The notes under the pieces were generated by a model. It saw nothing but the letters and a program-made list of their open reading frames with translations. It ran no database searches and was not told the DNA's origin. Shown one piece after another: positions 18,117 through 26,821 of a stretch of 64,000 nt of DNA. Numbering within the stretch: position 1 is the stretch's first letter; every line of letters begins with the position of its first letter. The position numbers and the translations under genes were made by a program. Origin of the DNA: Schauerella aestuarii (GTDB lineage Bacteria; Pseudomonadota; Gammaproteobacteria; Burkholderiales; Burkholderiaceae_B); the NCBI RefSeq assembly GCF_009866805.1, contig NZ_SIZW01000043.1, forward strand, positions 558,001 to 622,000, written 5' to 3'.

Positions 18117-19574
18117 TCACAGATACGGACTGGCCAGCCAGATGATCTTGTTGCGCAGCCGTTTGGCAAAAGATTGATCGGCGAGAGTTGCGAGCGTTTC
18201 GCGGCGGCCGGTGGCAATCAGGCCATCGATGCGCTGGTTGATCCAGGTGGCGACGGCAGGATCGTAGATTTCCGTGTCGAGTTCGAAATTCAGCCGCAGG
18301 CTGCGCGGGTCGAGGTTGGATGATCCCGTGTACGACCACGCATCGTCCACCGTCATCAGTTTCGAATGATCGAACGCACCGCCCGCACGCCAGACGCGGC
18401 AGCCCGTGCGCATCACCTGATCGAGCTGGGCCGACATCGCGTAATCCACCAGTTTCAGATTATTGATGCCGGGAATGACGATGTCGACGATCACGCCGCG
18501 GCGTGCGGCGGTGGCCAATGCGCCGACGAGCGCGAGATCGGGCAGGAAGTAAGGCGACTGGATGCGCACGTGATGTTGCGCCACCGCCAGGGCGCCCAGC
18601 AGCATCTGATGCGTGCTGCCGATATAGCGATCGGGCCCCGAGGCCACGCAGCGCACTGGCGTGGCGCCACTGGCCGGGTGAGTGCCGTGCGGAAACCAGG
18701 TGTCGTTCGAGAGCGCTTCGCGGGTCGTGAAGTCCCAATCGTGGGCAAATACGGATAGCAGTTGCGTGACCATCGGACCTTCGAAACGGAAGTGGGTATC
18801 GCGGTTGACGCGGTCGCCTACAAGGCTGGCGACGAACGCCTCGCGTACGTTCATGCCGCCCGTGAAGCCGATGCTGTTGTCCACGACCAGGATTTTGCGG
18901 TGGCTGCGCAGATTGGCATAAGGCATGCGCCATACGCCCAGCGGGTTGGTCATGAACCGCGCCACGCGCACGCCACCGCGCGTGAGGACGCCCATGATGG
19001 GTGGCCGCGAGTATTTTGCACCCACCGCATCGATCAGTACGCGCACTTGCACGCCGCGCTTGGCCGCGTCGATCAGCGCCTGCGCCAATTCGCGGCCGAT
19101 GCGATCGTTATCGAAGATGTAGCTTTGCATCGCGATGGTGACTCTCGCGGTGCGAATCGCCGCGATCATGGCAGGGTAGGTCTCATCGCCACCCGCCAGC
19201 GGCTCCACTTTATTGCCCCCCAGCAGCGGAAACTGGCTGACGTGGTCGCCCAGCACTTTGAGCGACGCGAACTGCGGTCCTGAAATGGGCATCACGTCGA
19301 CGTCAGCGGCTTCGCGCACCGTGGCGTAGCGCAGCATGGTCGCGTCACGTTCTTGCGCCACCTGCGTGCGCCTGATGCGATTGACGCCGGCGACCAGATA
19401 GAAGAGGGCACCAAAGAACGGCGAGAGCAAGGCCACGCCCACCCAACCGATCGCCGCGCGCACATCCTGCTTGGTCATCGCGGCGTGAATCGCCGCAGCG
19501 GTACCGGCCACGGTACTGACGGTAAAAACGATGTGCGGCCAGTATTCGGCCAATAGCGCGCGGAAAGGATCCAT
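18117..19574 (-). CDS. cls: Cardiolipin synthase (phospholipase D superfamily)
   Basis: 485 aa. It joins two phosphatidylglycerols (or PG and PE) into cardiolipin. Two hydrophobic segments at about residues 12-30 and 40-62 anchor it in the inner membrane. Two HxKxxxxD motifs follow: HRKILVVDNSIGFTGGMN at H225 and HSKLMTVDDAWSYTGSSN at H403. Order, spacing and length match bacterial ClsA-type enzymes. The gene stands alone on the minus strand. Confidence 0.94.
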   Translation of the reverse strand: MDPFRALLAEYWPHIVFTVSTVAGTAAAIHAAMTKQDVRAAIGWVGVALLSPFFGALFYLVAGVNRIRRTQVAQERDATMLRYATVREAADVDVMPISGPQFASLKVLGDHVSQFPLLGGNKVEPLAGGDETYPAMIAAIRTARVTIAMQSYIFDNDRIGRELAQALIDAAKRGVQVRVLIDAVGAKYSRPPIMGVLTRGGVRVARFMTNPLGVWRMPYANLRSHRKILVVDNSIGFTGGMNVREAFVASLVGDRVNRDTHFRFEGPMVTQLLSVFAHDWDFTTREALSNDTWFPHGTHPASGATPVRCVASGPDRYIGSTHQMLLGALAVAQHHVRIQSPYFLPDLALVGALATAARRGVIVDIVIPGINNLKLVDYAMSAQLDQVMRTGCRVWRAGGAFDHSKLMTVDDAWSYTGSSNLDPRSLRLNFELDTEIYDPAVATWINQRIDGLIATGRRETLATLADQSFAKRLRNKIIWLASPYL

Positions 19575-19736
19575 AAGGCGAATAAGTGGTCGAGTCGATG
19601 CCGCGCTAGGATAACAAGTCCTGGCGACGGCATCGCGAACCCTTTACGGATATATCGCCGATTCGCGGCGTATTGGCGTCATGCAGACCCTTCGCCGGAA
19701 GGTATCGCTGTCGCGCTCAACGCATTGCCCTGGTGT

Positions 19737-21971
19737 TCAGGGCGTGGCCATGGCCGGATCGCTTACCGTGGGCCGCCCGGTTTCGACCCGGCCGGCAAAG
19801 CGGCGATAGAACCCCGGATGGTTCTCCACGGTGATCGCAAAGTCATACCACTGGCCGCTTGTTGCCAAGGGCCAATGGCGCGACGCCGTGGCGCTCGGTT
19901 CTACTGCGGCCGTCCACGGGCCGTCGGTGCGGTATGCCATCGGCGTGATGATGAACGTGCAGGCTTGCGTGCCCGCATTCATCATCTCGGCATAGACATG
20001 ACCGTTCGCGATGTCGTAGCACACGCGAATTTCCGGCTGCGTTTGCGTGGTCGCGATCTGGTTGGTGTCGCCTTTGAAATGCCGGTGAAAGCCATTGGGC
20101 CCCAGCACCCACAGATCGTACTGACCCAGATTGTCCTGAAACACATTCCAGGTATCGGTCAACGACTTGCCCGATTCCACCACGTACCGGCGCGGCAGGC
20201 GTTCGAGGTTGTACTTGTCGTACACATGAAAAACGGCCGCTTGCGTACCCGTATTGGAGAAGATCAGGTCGACCGTGCCGCTCGCCTGGGTTCGCGCACT
20301 GGTGTGCAGTTCGTAAGGCAGGGCACGCGACGGCCGCGTGCCGCTGGCTTGCAGCGGCAACTGCATATCGAGCGGCAGAGGCATGGCCGGCAGGGCTTGC
20401 TGGGCGCGGCGAAGTTGATCCGCGGCATCGCGCGTGGCGCGGCCGTTGAGTGCCGGCAAGGCTTCATTGTTCGGCGTGGCGAAGTTGAATGCCGTCATCA
20501 GATCGCCGCACACGGCACGGCGGTACGGACTGATATTGGGCTCTTCCACGCCGAAGCGCTGCTCCAGAAAACGCAGTACCGAGGTGTGGTCGAACACCTG
20601 CGAGTTGACCCAGCCGCCGCGGCTCCACGGCGAGATCACATACAGCGGCACACGCGGACCCGGACCATATACCCGGCCATCGGGCGCCGGCTGCACACGA
20701 CTCCCGGCAGGCGCCGGCTGGTCGAAGTACTCGAACGCCATGTCGGCGTCGCTCAAGGTGGACTTGCCGGCCAGCGAACGATCGGTGTTTCGCGACGGGG
20801 CCGAGGGCGACGGCACGTGATCGAAGTAGCCGTCGTTCTCGTCGAAGTTGATCAGCAGCACCGTTTTGCTCCAAACCTCGGGATTGGCGGTGAGCGCATC
20901 CAGCACCTCCTGAATGAACCACGCACCTTGTACGGGGCTGGACGGGCCGGGATGCTCGCAGTAAATCGATGGCGCATTCATCCACGACACTTGCGGCAGC
21001 GTGCCGGCTTGAATGTCGCGCTTGAAGGCGTCGAGATACGCTTCCGGGGTGGTGCCGGGCAGGGTGTTGGCCACGCCCTTGTAGAGCGGGTTGGCGGCGT
21101 TATCGGTGATCGGGTTGTACGCATGATAGGGCAGCGCCTGGCCCGTTTGCGCGTACGGTCTGCCTGGTGCGCCGCCGCTCGACACCGGAAAGCCAGAGGC
21201 CAGGTTGGCCTGGCGAAACTGCTGGAACGCACCCAGCATGTTGTCGCCCCATTCATCGGGCATGTTCTGGTAGGAGATCCAACTCACGCCGGCGGCTTCC
21301 AGCCGTTCGGCATAGGTTTTCCAGGTGTAGCCGATATTGGCCGAGGACGGCAGGCCGTCGATGGCATCCCATTCGTTGTTGACGAATGCGGCGCCCGAAG
21401 CGGTGGGGCCGTTCGTGCCGGTGAGATGAAACGAGCGATTGGCATCGGTGCCGGTGTGCATCGAGCAATGGTAGGCATCACAGAGCGTGAAGGCATTGGC
21501 CAACGCGAACGGAAACGGAATCTCCTTTTCCTTGAAGTACCCCATCGAGATGTCTTTCTTGTGCTTGGGCCATTGCGACATGCGGCCATGATCCCATGCG
21601 TCCTGACTGTCTTTCCAGGTGTGATGCGCGCCATCGGCGCGTTGCGCGTTGTTCGTGCTGCCGTCCAGATGATAGGGCGTCAGGAGCGCGCCAGTGCTGC
21701 GCTCCTGCTGCCACACTTTTCGATCGTTGGGCATTGGAATCGTGAACCGGTCGCCAAAGCCGCGTACGCCCTTGAGCGTGCCGAAGTAGTGGTCGAATGA
21801 CCGATTCTCCTGCATCAAGATCACCACATGTTCGACGTCCTTGATCGTTCCAGTGGCGTTATTGGCGGGGATCGCCAGCGCCCGGCGAATGCTCGGCGGA
21901 AACGCCGCCAGCGTGGCGGCGGCGAATCCTGCGCCCGAGGCGGTCTGCAAAAAATTACGGCGTGAAGTCAT
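19737..21971 (-). CDS. Tat-exported phosphocholine-type phospholipase C
   Basis: 744 aa. The start at 21971 opens a twin-arginine signal (SRRNFLQ at 3-9), so it is exported folded. The catalytic phosphoesterase domain starts VEHVVILMQENRSFDHYFGTLKGVRGFGDR (residues 46-75) and includes NFDENDGYFDHV. Two C-terminal DUF756-type beta domains follow, as in the Pseudomonas PlcH/PlcN group. It hydrolyses phosphatidylcholine or sphingomyelin, giving choline phosphate. A small lipoprotein gene lies 22 bp upstream on the same strand and may share its transcript. The longer frame to 22175 is spurious. Confidence 0.93.
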   Translation of the reverse strand: MTSRRNFLQTASGAGFAAATLAAFPPSIRRALAIPANNATGTIKDVEHVVILMQENRSFDHYFGTLKGVRGFGDRFTIPMPNDRKVWQQERSTGALLTPYHLDGSTNNAQRADGAHHTWKDSQDAWDHGRMSQWPKHKKDISMGYFKEKEIPFPFALANAFTLCDAYHCSMHTGTDANRSFHLTGTNGPTASGAAFVNNEWDAIDGLPSSANIGYTWKTYAERLEAAGVSWISYQNMPDEWGDNMLGAFQQFRQANLASGFPVSSGGAPGRPYAQTGQALPYHAYNPITDNAANPLYKGVANTLPGTTPEAYLDAFKRDIQAGTLPQVSWMNAPSIYCEHPGPSSPVQGAWFIQEVLDALTANPEVWSKTVLLINFDENDGYFDHVPSPSAPSRNTDRSLAGKSTLSDADMAFEYFDQPAPAGSRVQPAPDGRVYGPGPRVPLYVISPWSRGGWVNSQVFDHTSVLRFLEQRFGVEEPNISPYRRAVCGDLMTAFNFATPNNEALPALNGRATRDAADQLRRAQQALPAMPLPLDMQLPLQASGTRPSRALPYELHTSARTQASGTVDLIFSNTGTQAAVFHVYDKYNLERLPRRYVVESGKSLTDTWNVFQDNLGQYDLWVLGPNGFHRHFKGDTNQIATTQTQPEIRVCYDIANGHVYAEMMNAGTQACTFIITPMAYRTDGPWTAAVEPSATASRHWPLATSGQWYDFAITVENHPGFYRRFAGRVETGRPTVSDPAMATP

Positions 21972-21993
21972 TTTTTTTGAAGGCAAAAGGGCG

Positions 21994-22242
21994 TCAGGGT
22001 GCGCAGCGCAATTGGGGCGCGGGCGTGGGTTCGGGTTCCGGCTGTGGTGCGGGATCGGGTGTCGGCACGGGTGCCGGGGTGCCGGGCTCAGGCGCGGGCG
22101 TCGGGGCCGGTGTCGGCGTCGGGGCCGGCGTTGGCGTGGACTCGACCGGTGGCGAATCGTTGTCGTCGCCGCCACAGGCGGTCAGGGCTGCGGTCATGAT
22201 GGCGATCGCAACCAGCGTCTTGCATCGTTTATAGGGGAGCAT
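21994..22242 (-). CDS. Proline-rich small lipoprotein
   Basis: 82 aa. Lipoprotein signal MLPYKRCKTLVAIAIMTAALTAC with the lipidated cysteine at 23, followed by acidic GGDDNDS and then about 45 residues of Pro/Thr/Ala repeats (PTPAP units) ending in QLRCAP. The repeats would form an extended tether across the periplasm. It lies 22 bp upstream of the phospholipase gene. A similar but smaller protein is encoded at 29038-29250. No strong ribosome site precedes the chosen start. Confidence 0.65.
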   Translation of the reverse strand: MLPYKRCKTLVAIAIMTAALTACGGDDNDSPPVESTPTPAPTPTPAPTPAPEPGTPAPVPTPDPAPQPEPEPTPAPQLRCAP

Positions 22243-22422
22243 GCGTCGGGGGGAGCGTTGAATGAAACTCGGCCGCTTGATCACGCAGAGGTAATCCAAG
22301 GGGTGCGGTCGCATTCTAGAAACGCGGTATGACGCTGCGATGAACGCGCCGTGCGGGTGACGGTGTGGCACAACTTATGCGGCGTCGGCCGGTCACAACC
22401 GTGTCATCAACAAGGATCGTCA

Positions 22423-22836
22423 ATGGCCAATACATCGAAAGCGGGTGCCGTGTCCGGTGCGGAAGAATGGGAAGTGACGGCGATTACGCTGGAGTCTTTG
22501 CACGTCGACGGATCGAGCACGGCGACCGAGATCGCCTGTCGTTCGGTGTCGTTTTTAGCTGCAGTGAGCCTGCCCGAGACCACGGCAAGCGCCGGCGCGT
22601 TGATCGTGAAAGGCTGCGCACCTGATGCGTTCGATGGCATCGACAAGAATGCGCCTGCCCGTGTGCGCTTTGCGATCAAATATTTTTCGGAGCCGCGGAG
22701 TTTTTTCGTGGAGGGCGCTGTCCGTCAGACCGATGGCAGCGTAAGGCTGCTGCTTCCCGACATTCACACACCGAATGCGGGCACTGCTGTAGGCGATGGC
22801 GAGATCAATCGCTTTTTGCCCCCCGAGGAGACTTGA
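22423..22836 (+). CDS. Hypothetical protein
   Basis: 137 aa, not recognised. It has no signal peptide or membrane segment. Sequence is mixed alpha/beta with EEWEVTAITLESLHVDG at the start and ARVRFAIKYFSEPRSFFVEGAVRQTDGSVRLLLPD near the end, which suggests a small beta-rich fold. The start at 22423 is preceded by AAGGATCG. Codon use is like its neighbours. It stands alone. Confidence 0.6.
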   Translation: MANTSKAGAVSGAEEWEVTAITLESLHVDGSSTATEIACRSVSFLAAVSLPETTASAGALIVKGCAPDAFDGIDKNAPARVRFAIKYFSEPRSFFVEGAVRQTDGSVRLLLPDIHTPNAGTAVGDGEINRFLPPEET

Positions 22837-23311
22837 ACGCAGGCATTAAGTGTGGGGAATCTGCCACAAATGCCGTCCTAGCGATCAAATGACATCGCGT
22901 ATGAACGGAAATGATCGGAAATCATGCCGCTTGTGCAGGGCGCATGATGCGATCGAAGGGCATCAGTGTGGCGCTATTGATGCCGTCAAGCGGGTTTTGC
23001 AGGCGGGGCGGCCGGGTCTGAAGCCTCAAAGCCAGCCTGTTGTCGATGATTGGAAAAACGACCCTCCCTGAGCAAGTAACTTTTATTACGATGTCACAGC
23101 GTGATTATCGATTGCGTCCCATATCGAATGATTGCGGGCCAATTGCATTTGATGTCTTTTATCGCGTTGCGATTATGGGCTTTGCGGGTGGGTAATACGG
23201 ATGAGCAGTAGTAAGATTTTCAGCTGACACGCCAAGGAATGGAGCTTGGTTGTGTCAAGCCCATTAATTTCGGCTGTCTAAGATTGCATAACAAACTCCG
23301 GCAGGAGGGCG
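22837..23311. other. 475-bp intergenic stretch, lower GC
   Basis: No convincing gene. A 73-codon frame at 22850-23071 lacks a ribosome site and recognisable content. The second half (about 23090-23310) is markedly AT-richer than its surroundings and probably holds the promoter of the leader ORF and winged-helix gene that follow. The change in base composition hints at transferred DNA. Confidence 0.5.
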
Positions 23312-23329
23312 ATGGCGTTAGGCACCTAA
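23312..23329 (+). CDS. Five-codon leader ORF (MALGT) with perfect Shine-Dalgarno
   Basis: ATG GCG TTA GGC ACC TAA follows AGGAGGG at 23303-23309 with ideal spacing. It ends nine bases before the ATG of the downstream winged-helix gene, in the same frame. The downstream ATG itself has no ribosome site, so translation may be coupled through this leader. A TTAGG-CA-CCTAA dyad covers its last codons. The reading is from sequence only. Confidence 0.45.
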   Translation: MALGT

Positions 23330-23338
23330 TCATTTGTC

Positions 23339-23788
23339 ATGATGAATATGTCTAACAGTTCCGCGCTCCTCAAAGAACTAAAGAAATGTCTAGACCGTGC
23401 TCGCGTCATTACCGAGGCCCTTGCTCAAGGTCGCGTCTCGAAGGCCATGCCGGGCACATGGGAAGTCGACGCGGTCAAGGGATTGTTGACCGCACCTGAT
23501 GGTGTGGTGCTCAAGTTGGCTGCAGCCGAGGCCACTGTCATTTCATTGCTGGCGCGCGCCAATGACCATCGTGGATCGTTCGAAGAGTTGCTCGATGCGT
23601 TGGACGATCACGACTACCGGGCGCGCAATCGTCTGGCCATATTGGTTTCCCGATTGCGCGCGCGAGGCAGCCGCAACGACATGGTGATTCCGCTGATTGG
23701 CGAGCGTTCGCGCGGCTACATCTTCATGGAGTCGCTCGTTGAGATTTCGGACGCGCAAGTCAGCTCGGCACGCCGAAGCGGAACGTAG
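23339..23788 (+). CDS. Orphan winged-helix (OmpR/PhoB C-terminal type) DNA-binding protein
   Basis: 149 aa. Residues ~38-130 fit the Trans_reg_C winged helix: GTWEVDAVKGLLTAPDGVVLKLAAAEATVISLLARANDHRGSFEELLDAL, then RARNRLAILVSRLRARG as the recognition helix and a final RGYIF wing. There is no receiver domain; the N-terminal ~37 residues are helical (LLKELKKCLDRARVITEALA). No partner kinase is nearby. Start could be 23339, 23342 or 23348. This may be an autonomous regulator or one controlled by a protein partner. Confidence 0.7.
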   Translation: MMNMSNSSALLKELKKCLDRARVITEALAQGRVSKAMPGTWEVDAVKGLLTAPDGVVLKLAAAEATVISLLARANDHRGSFEELLDALDDHDYRARNRLAILVSRLRARGSRNDMVIPLIGERSRGYIFMESLVEISDAQVSSARRSGT

Positions 23789-24118
23789 CCTCTGCGCGGT
23801 TCTGCAACCGCCTGGCGCAGCGGGACGTTCGCGTCTCATCGCAGCACAGTGCGTTCGTGGTTAACCGCGGCGTTAATTGCGGTGATGGCCGGTGTCGCCG
23901 CTGTCGGCATGCCGCGCGAGGCGTGGCGAGGCGTGGCGTGGCACACTGGTCTGCTACCACAGCGGGCGAAACGGCGCGCAAGCGAAACACGTGCACGCGA
24001 AAACGCAAGCTGACGGCGCGATGCAAAGAGGGGGGTTGGATTGACGGCACATTGGCGTCAGGACAGTTCGGCGAGTATCTCGAAGAACCGGGGCATCGGC
24101 ATGAAGCGCAATGCAAGA
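23789..24118. other. Intergenic stretch between winged-helix gene and tRNA-His
   Basis: 330 bp without a supported gene. It contains short direct repeats of GAGGCGTGGC around 23917-23942. The frames across it overlap the tRNA and have no ribosome site. Nothing else recognised. Confidence 0.5.
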
Positions 24119-24195
24119 TGGGGTGGCTGATGGGGCTCGAACCCACGACAACTGGAATCACAATCCAGGACTCTACCAACTGAGCTACAGCCACC
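24119..24195 (-). tRNA. hisR: tRNA-His (anticodon GTG)
   Basis: Read on the minus strand it gives a full cloverleaf: acceptor GTGGCTG pairing CAGCCAC, D-loop AGCTCAGTTGGTAGAG, anticodon arm CTGGA-TTGTGAT-TCCAG with anticodon GTG, and T-arm GTGGG-TTCGAGC-CCCAT. The base before the acceptor stem is G (position -1) opposite discriminator C73, the identity pair peculiar to tRNA-His. CCA is encoded (24119-24121). Confidence 0.97.
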
Positions 24196-24461
24196 GCTGT
24201 ACTGCTGAGAACGAAATTCTAGCACGTTTTTTTCGCCGTTGTCGCGGTGGCCGATTGCATTGTTGTGCCATGTGTCATGCCTGTGACGGTTTCGATAACC
24301 GTTTTAATAGGGGCGTGCGGTTCGATCGGGGAAATCCACGACGCAAAGCGCTATCCGACCCCGACGATTCCGGCTACCATCAAAAGCTAAATGCATGACG
24401 TGTAGCCTGCGCCGTGTTTGTTGGAATCTATGCACTTCCCTGTCGCCAAGGGGCGTGATGC

Positions 24462-24770
24462 TTGGCCTTGAAAGGTTTTCGTGTGCATCAAAACAACTTG
24501 GTCTACAAAGGCTTTCGCCTCAATGCGAGGGTCTCGCGTGAATTTCCCGGTGGCTCGGCCGATGACGGCACCGCGCCACAGTTCACCGCCACGGTGCTCG
24601 TCACGCGTGCGAACATGATCCAGAGCTTCGGCGAGGATTACGTGGTGCCGAAGTTTGCGAAGGGTGACCATGTCGATAGTCCGCGCGATGCCGTGCACGT
24701 GGCGGTCTCGCATGGCTGCGATATCGTGGACGCGCTCACGGATGGCGTCGTGGCGGCGGCGCCCAAGTAA
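24462..24770 (+). CDS. Hypothetical protein
   Basis: 102 aa using a TTG start at 24462 with AAGGGG eight bases upstream; no ATG fits. Not recognised. Content is soluble, with GFRVHQNNLVYKGFRLNARVSREF at the start and a C-terminal AVSHGCDIVDALTDGV. Only six bases separate it from the Nudix gene, so the two are probably co-transcribed and may act together. Confidence 0.55.
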   Translation: MALKGFRVHQNNLVYKGFRLNARVSREFPGGSADDGTAPQFTATVLVTRANMIQSFGEDYVVPKFAKGDHVDSPRDAVHVAVSHGCDIVDALTDGVVAAAPK

Positions 24771-24775
24771 CGCCG

Positions 24776-25270
24776 ATGTCGGATTTTGCCAACTCGACCA
24801 TTGGCCGTTTGCGGGCGCTTGTAGGCGCGCAGCCCTTGCTGTGTCCCGTCGTTCGCATCTTCATCGAAAATGCCGATGGCCGCTTTCTCATGCAGGCCCG
24901 GGGCGACTACTTGGGGATGTGGGGGTTGCCCGGCGGCAACATCGAATTGGGCGAAAGCGTGATTTATGCGGCGCGGCGCGAAACGCTTGAAGAGACCGGA
25001 CTCACATTGGGCGAAGTCGAGATGTTCGGCTACTCGTCTGATCCGGATATCGAGACGATGACGTTGCCCAACGGGCATGTGTGCCAATATCACGCCGCGC
25101 TGCTGCACTGTCGCGATTACAGCGGCACCGCAGGTTTCGACGGCGAAGAAACGGTGGGCATCGATTGGATCGACCCCGACGGCGAATGGCCACCCGTTCA
25201 TGCCCAGATCGCGCGTTCGATCGAAGCCTATCGGCAGTGGCGCAAATCCGGCCGATTCCAGAACGTCTGA
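24776..25270 (+). CDS. Nudix hydrolase
   Basis: 164 aa. A complete Nudix box GX5EX7REUXEEXGU spans residues 54-76 (GNIELGE, then REtlEEtGL). The N-terminal LLCPVVRIFIENADGRFLMQARGDYLGMWGLPGG is typical of the fold. The enzyme cleaves a nucleoside diphosphate linked to X; the substrate is not predictable. It is downstream of and close to the unknown gene at 24462. Confidence 0.93.
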   Translation: MSDFANSTIGRLRALVGAQPLLCPVVRIFIENADGRFLMQARGDYLGMWGLPGGNIELGESVIYAARRETLEETGLTLGEVEMFGYSSDPDIETMTLPNGHVCQYHAALLHCRDYSGTAGFDGEETVGIDWIDPDGEWPPVHAQIARSIEAYRQWRKSGRFQNV

Positions 25271-25440
25271 GCCACGCTGGCGGCGCTGCCGATCAGGGTG
25301 GTTATGCTTTCGGCGAGCGCCGGCAGGTCGGTTTCGCGTTGACGCTTCCTGATCTCTTCACATTGAGAAGGTAAGGGCTAGTCGGTCAGCGGACAGCCTT
25401 CGGCTCGCCCGGGACGAGAACTTGAGTGTTAGCATGCCCC

Positions 25441-26067
25441 ATGGCTCAAATTTTCACTGTCCACCCAGATAATCCCCAACCTCGTCTGCTGAAGCAGGCT
25501 GCGCAGCTGCTGGATAACGGCGGACTGCTGGCCGTGCCGACCGACTCCAGTTATGCGGCAATCGCCCATCTGGACGATCGGGAAGCGGCGGACGGCTTGC
25601 GCCGGCTGCGCGGGTTGGACGATCGGCACCACCTGACGCTGCTCTGCCGCGATCTGACCGAGATCGCGCACTTCGCGAAGGTCGACAATCGCCAGTACCG
25701 TTTGTTGAAGGCGGCCACGCCTGGCCCCTGGACGTTCATTCTCGAAGCGACGAAGGAAGTGCCGCGCCGCGTGTCGCATCCGTCCCGCCGCACCATCGGC
25801 ATTCGAGTGCCGAGTCATCCCGTTACGCTGAGCTTGCTCGAGCAGCTCGGTGCGCCGCTGTTGTCGACGACGCTCATTCCGCCCAACGAAACCGATGCGC
25901 TCAACGATGCCGAAGAAATTCAACGGCTGCTGGGCAACCAGCTTGCCGGCATTGTGGATAGCGGTTCCTGCAGCCGTACACCGACCACGGTGATCGATCT
26001 GGTAGACGACACCCCGCTGATCGTGCGATTGGGTGCCGGCGATCCTGCCACACTTGGTCTGGCCTGA
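25441..26067 (+). CDS. Sua5/YciO/YrdC-family protein (YciO type)
   Basis: 208 aa, a short YciO-like member without the C-terminal Sua5 domain. The family binds RNA or ATP and includes threonylcarbamoyl-AMP synthases for t6A. Signs: NGGLLAVPTDSSYAAIAHLDDREA, LTLLCRDLTEIAHFAKV, ATPGPWTFILEATKEVPRRV and RTIGIRVPSHPV. The start loop reads PTDSSYA rather than PTETVYG, as in YciO, so t6A synthesis is not certain. It is followed at 18 bp by the site-2 protease gene. Confidence 0.9.
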   Translation: MAQIFTVHPDNPQPRLLKQAAQLLDNGGLLAVPTDSSYAAIAHLDDREAADGLRRLRGLDDRHHLTLLCRDLTEIAHFAKVDNRQYRLLKAATPGPWTFILEATKEVPRRVSHPSRRTIGIRVPSHPVTLSLLEQLGAPLLSTTLIPPNETDALNDAEEIQRLLGNQLAGIVDSGSCSRTPTTVIDLVDDTPLIVRLGAGDPATLGLA

Positions 26068-26085
26068 TCCCCCTACAATCGCCGC

Positions 26086-26736
26086 ATGAACGACATCGTC
26101 CAGACCATTGCGGTCTACGCCATTCCCGTGATCTTCGCGATCACCCTGCACGAGGCCGCCCACGGTTATGTGGCGCGCATGTTCGGCGACCCCACAGCCG
26201 CGCAAGCGGGCCGGATCACGCTGAATCCCATCAAGCACATCGACCCGGTCGGCACGTTGCTCGTGCCCCTGCTGATTTTGCTCGCCTCCAAGATGCTGGG
26301 CGGGGCCGGCATGCTGTTCGGTTGGGCCAAACCGGTGCCGGTGGATTTTGGACGGTTGCGTCGCCCCAAGCGTGACATGTTGTGGGTGGCGGCCGCGGGC
26401 CCCGCCTCCAATCTGGTGATGGCCGTGATCTGGGCCATCTCGCTGCGCCTGATGATTTCCGATACGAGCAGCTTGCAGGATTTCTGGCCGCAGATGGCCA
26501 TTGCCGGGATTCAGGTCAATCTGGTGCTGATGGCGCTCAATCTGTTTCCGATCCCGCCGCTGGACGGCGGGCGGATCCTGTTCAGCTTGTTGCCACACCG
26601 CTGGGCATGGCAGTATTCGCGCCTGGAGCCCTACGGCTTGATGATCGTGCTGGTGCTTTTGGCGACCGGGGTGCTGTGGACCCTGCTGCGGCCGGTGCTC
26701 GAACTGGGGCAGGCCTTCGTCGGCTGGTTTCTCTAG
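26086..26736 (+). CDS. Site-2 protease family (M50) membrane metalloprotease
   Basis: 216 aa, about five membrane segments. Zinc motif HEAAH at residues 22-26 within the first helix; the third ligand lies in NLFPIPPLDGGR. No PDZ domain, unlike RseP. This short form is common beside dapA or tRNA-synthetase genes in proteobacteria. Its substrate is unknown. Likely co-transcribed with the YciO gene upstream. Confidence 0.9.
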   Translation: MNDIVQTIAVYAIPVIFAITLHEAAHGYVARMFGDPTAAQAGRITLNPIKHIDPVGTLLVPLLILLASKMLGGAGMLFGWAKPVPVDFGRLRRPKRDMLWVAAAGPASNLVMAVIWAISLRLMISDTSSLQDFWPQMAIAGIQVNLVLMALNLFPIPPLDGGRILFSLLPHRWAWQYSRLEPYGLMIVLVLLATGVLWTLLRPVLELGQAFVGWFL

Positions 26737-26821
26737 TTCGTGCGTATCCGTTAAACTTTCCGTCCTTTAACGATTTTTGGGCCCGGGCGCACGACGCTGC
26801 CGGGCGCTGGAGTCCTGATTT

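Noticed and set aside
19725-21800. 691-codon open frame on the plus strand opposite the phospholipase gene
   Set aside because: It is the antisense shadow of a clear Tat-signal phospholipase; high GC leaves such frames open. No family resemblance or ribosome site.
22850-23071. 73-codon frame in the gap after 22836
   Set aside because: No ribosome site, no recognisable content and an atypical composition.
23320-23332. Integron attC core (GTTAGGC) in the leader region
   Set aside because: Only a single 7-base match with no matching inverse core, no second copy and no integrase.
23857-24183. 108-codon frame overlapping tRNA-His
   Set aside because: Runs through the tRNA on the opposite strand and has no family resemblance.
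24119-24195. Integration site (att) at tRNA-His
   Set aside because: No direct repeat of the tRNA 3' end and no integrase found in the window.
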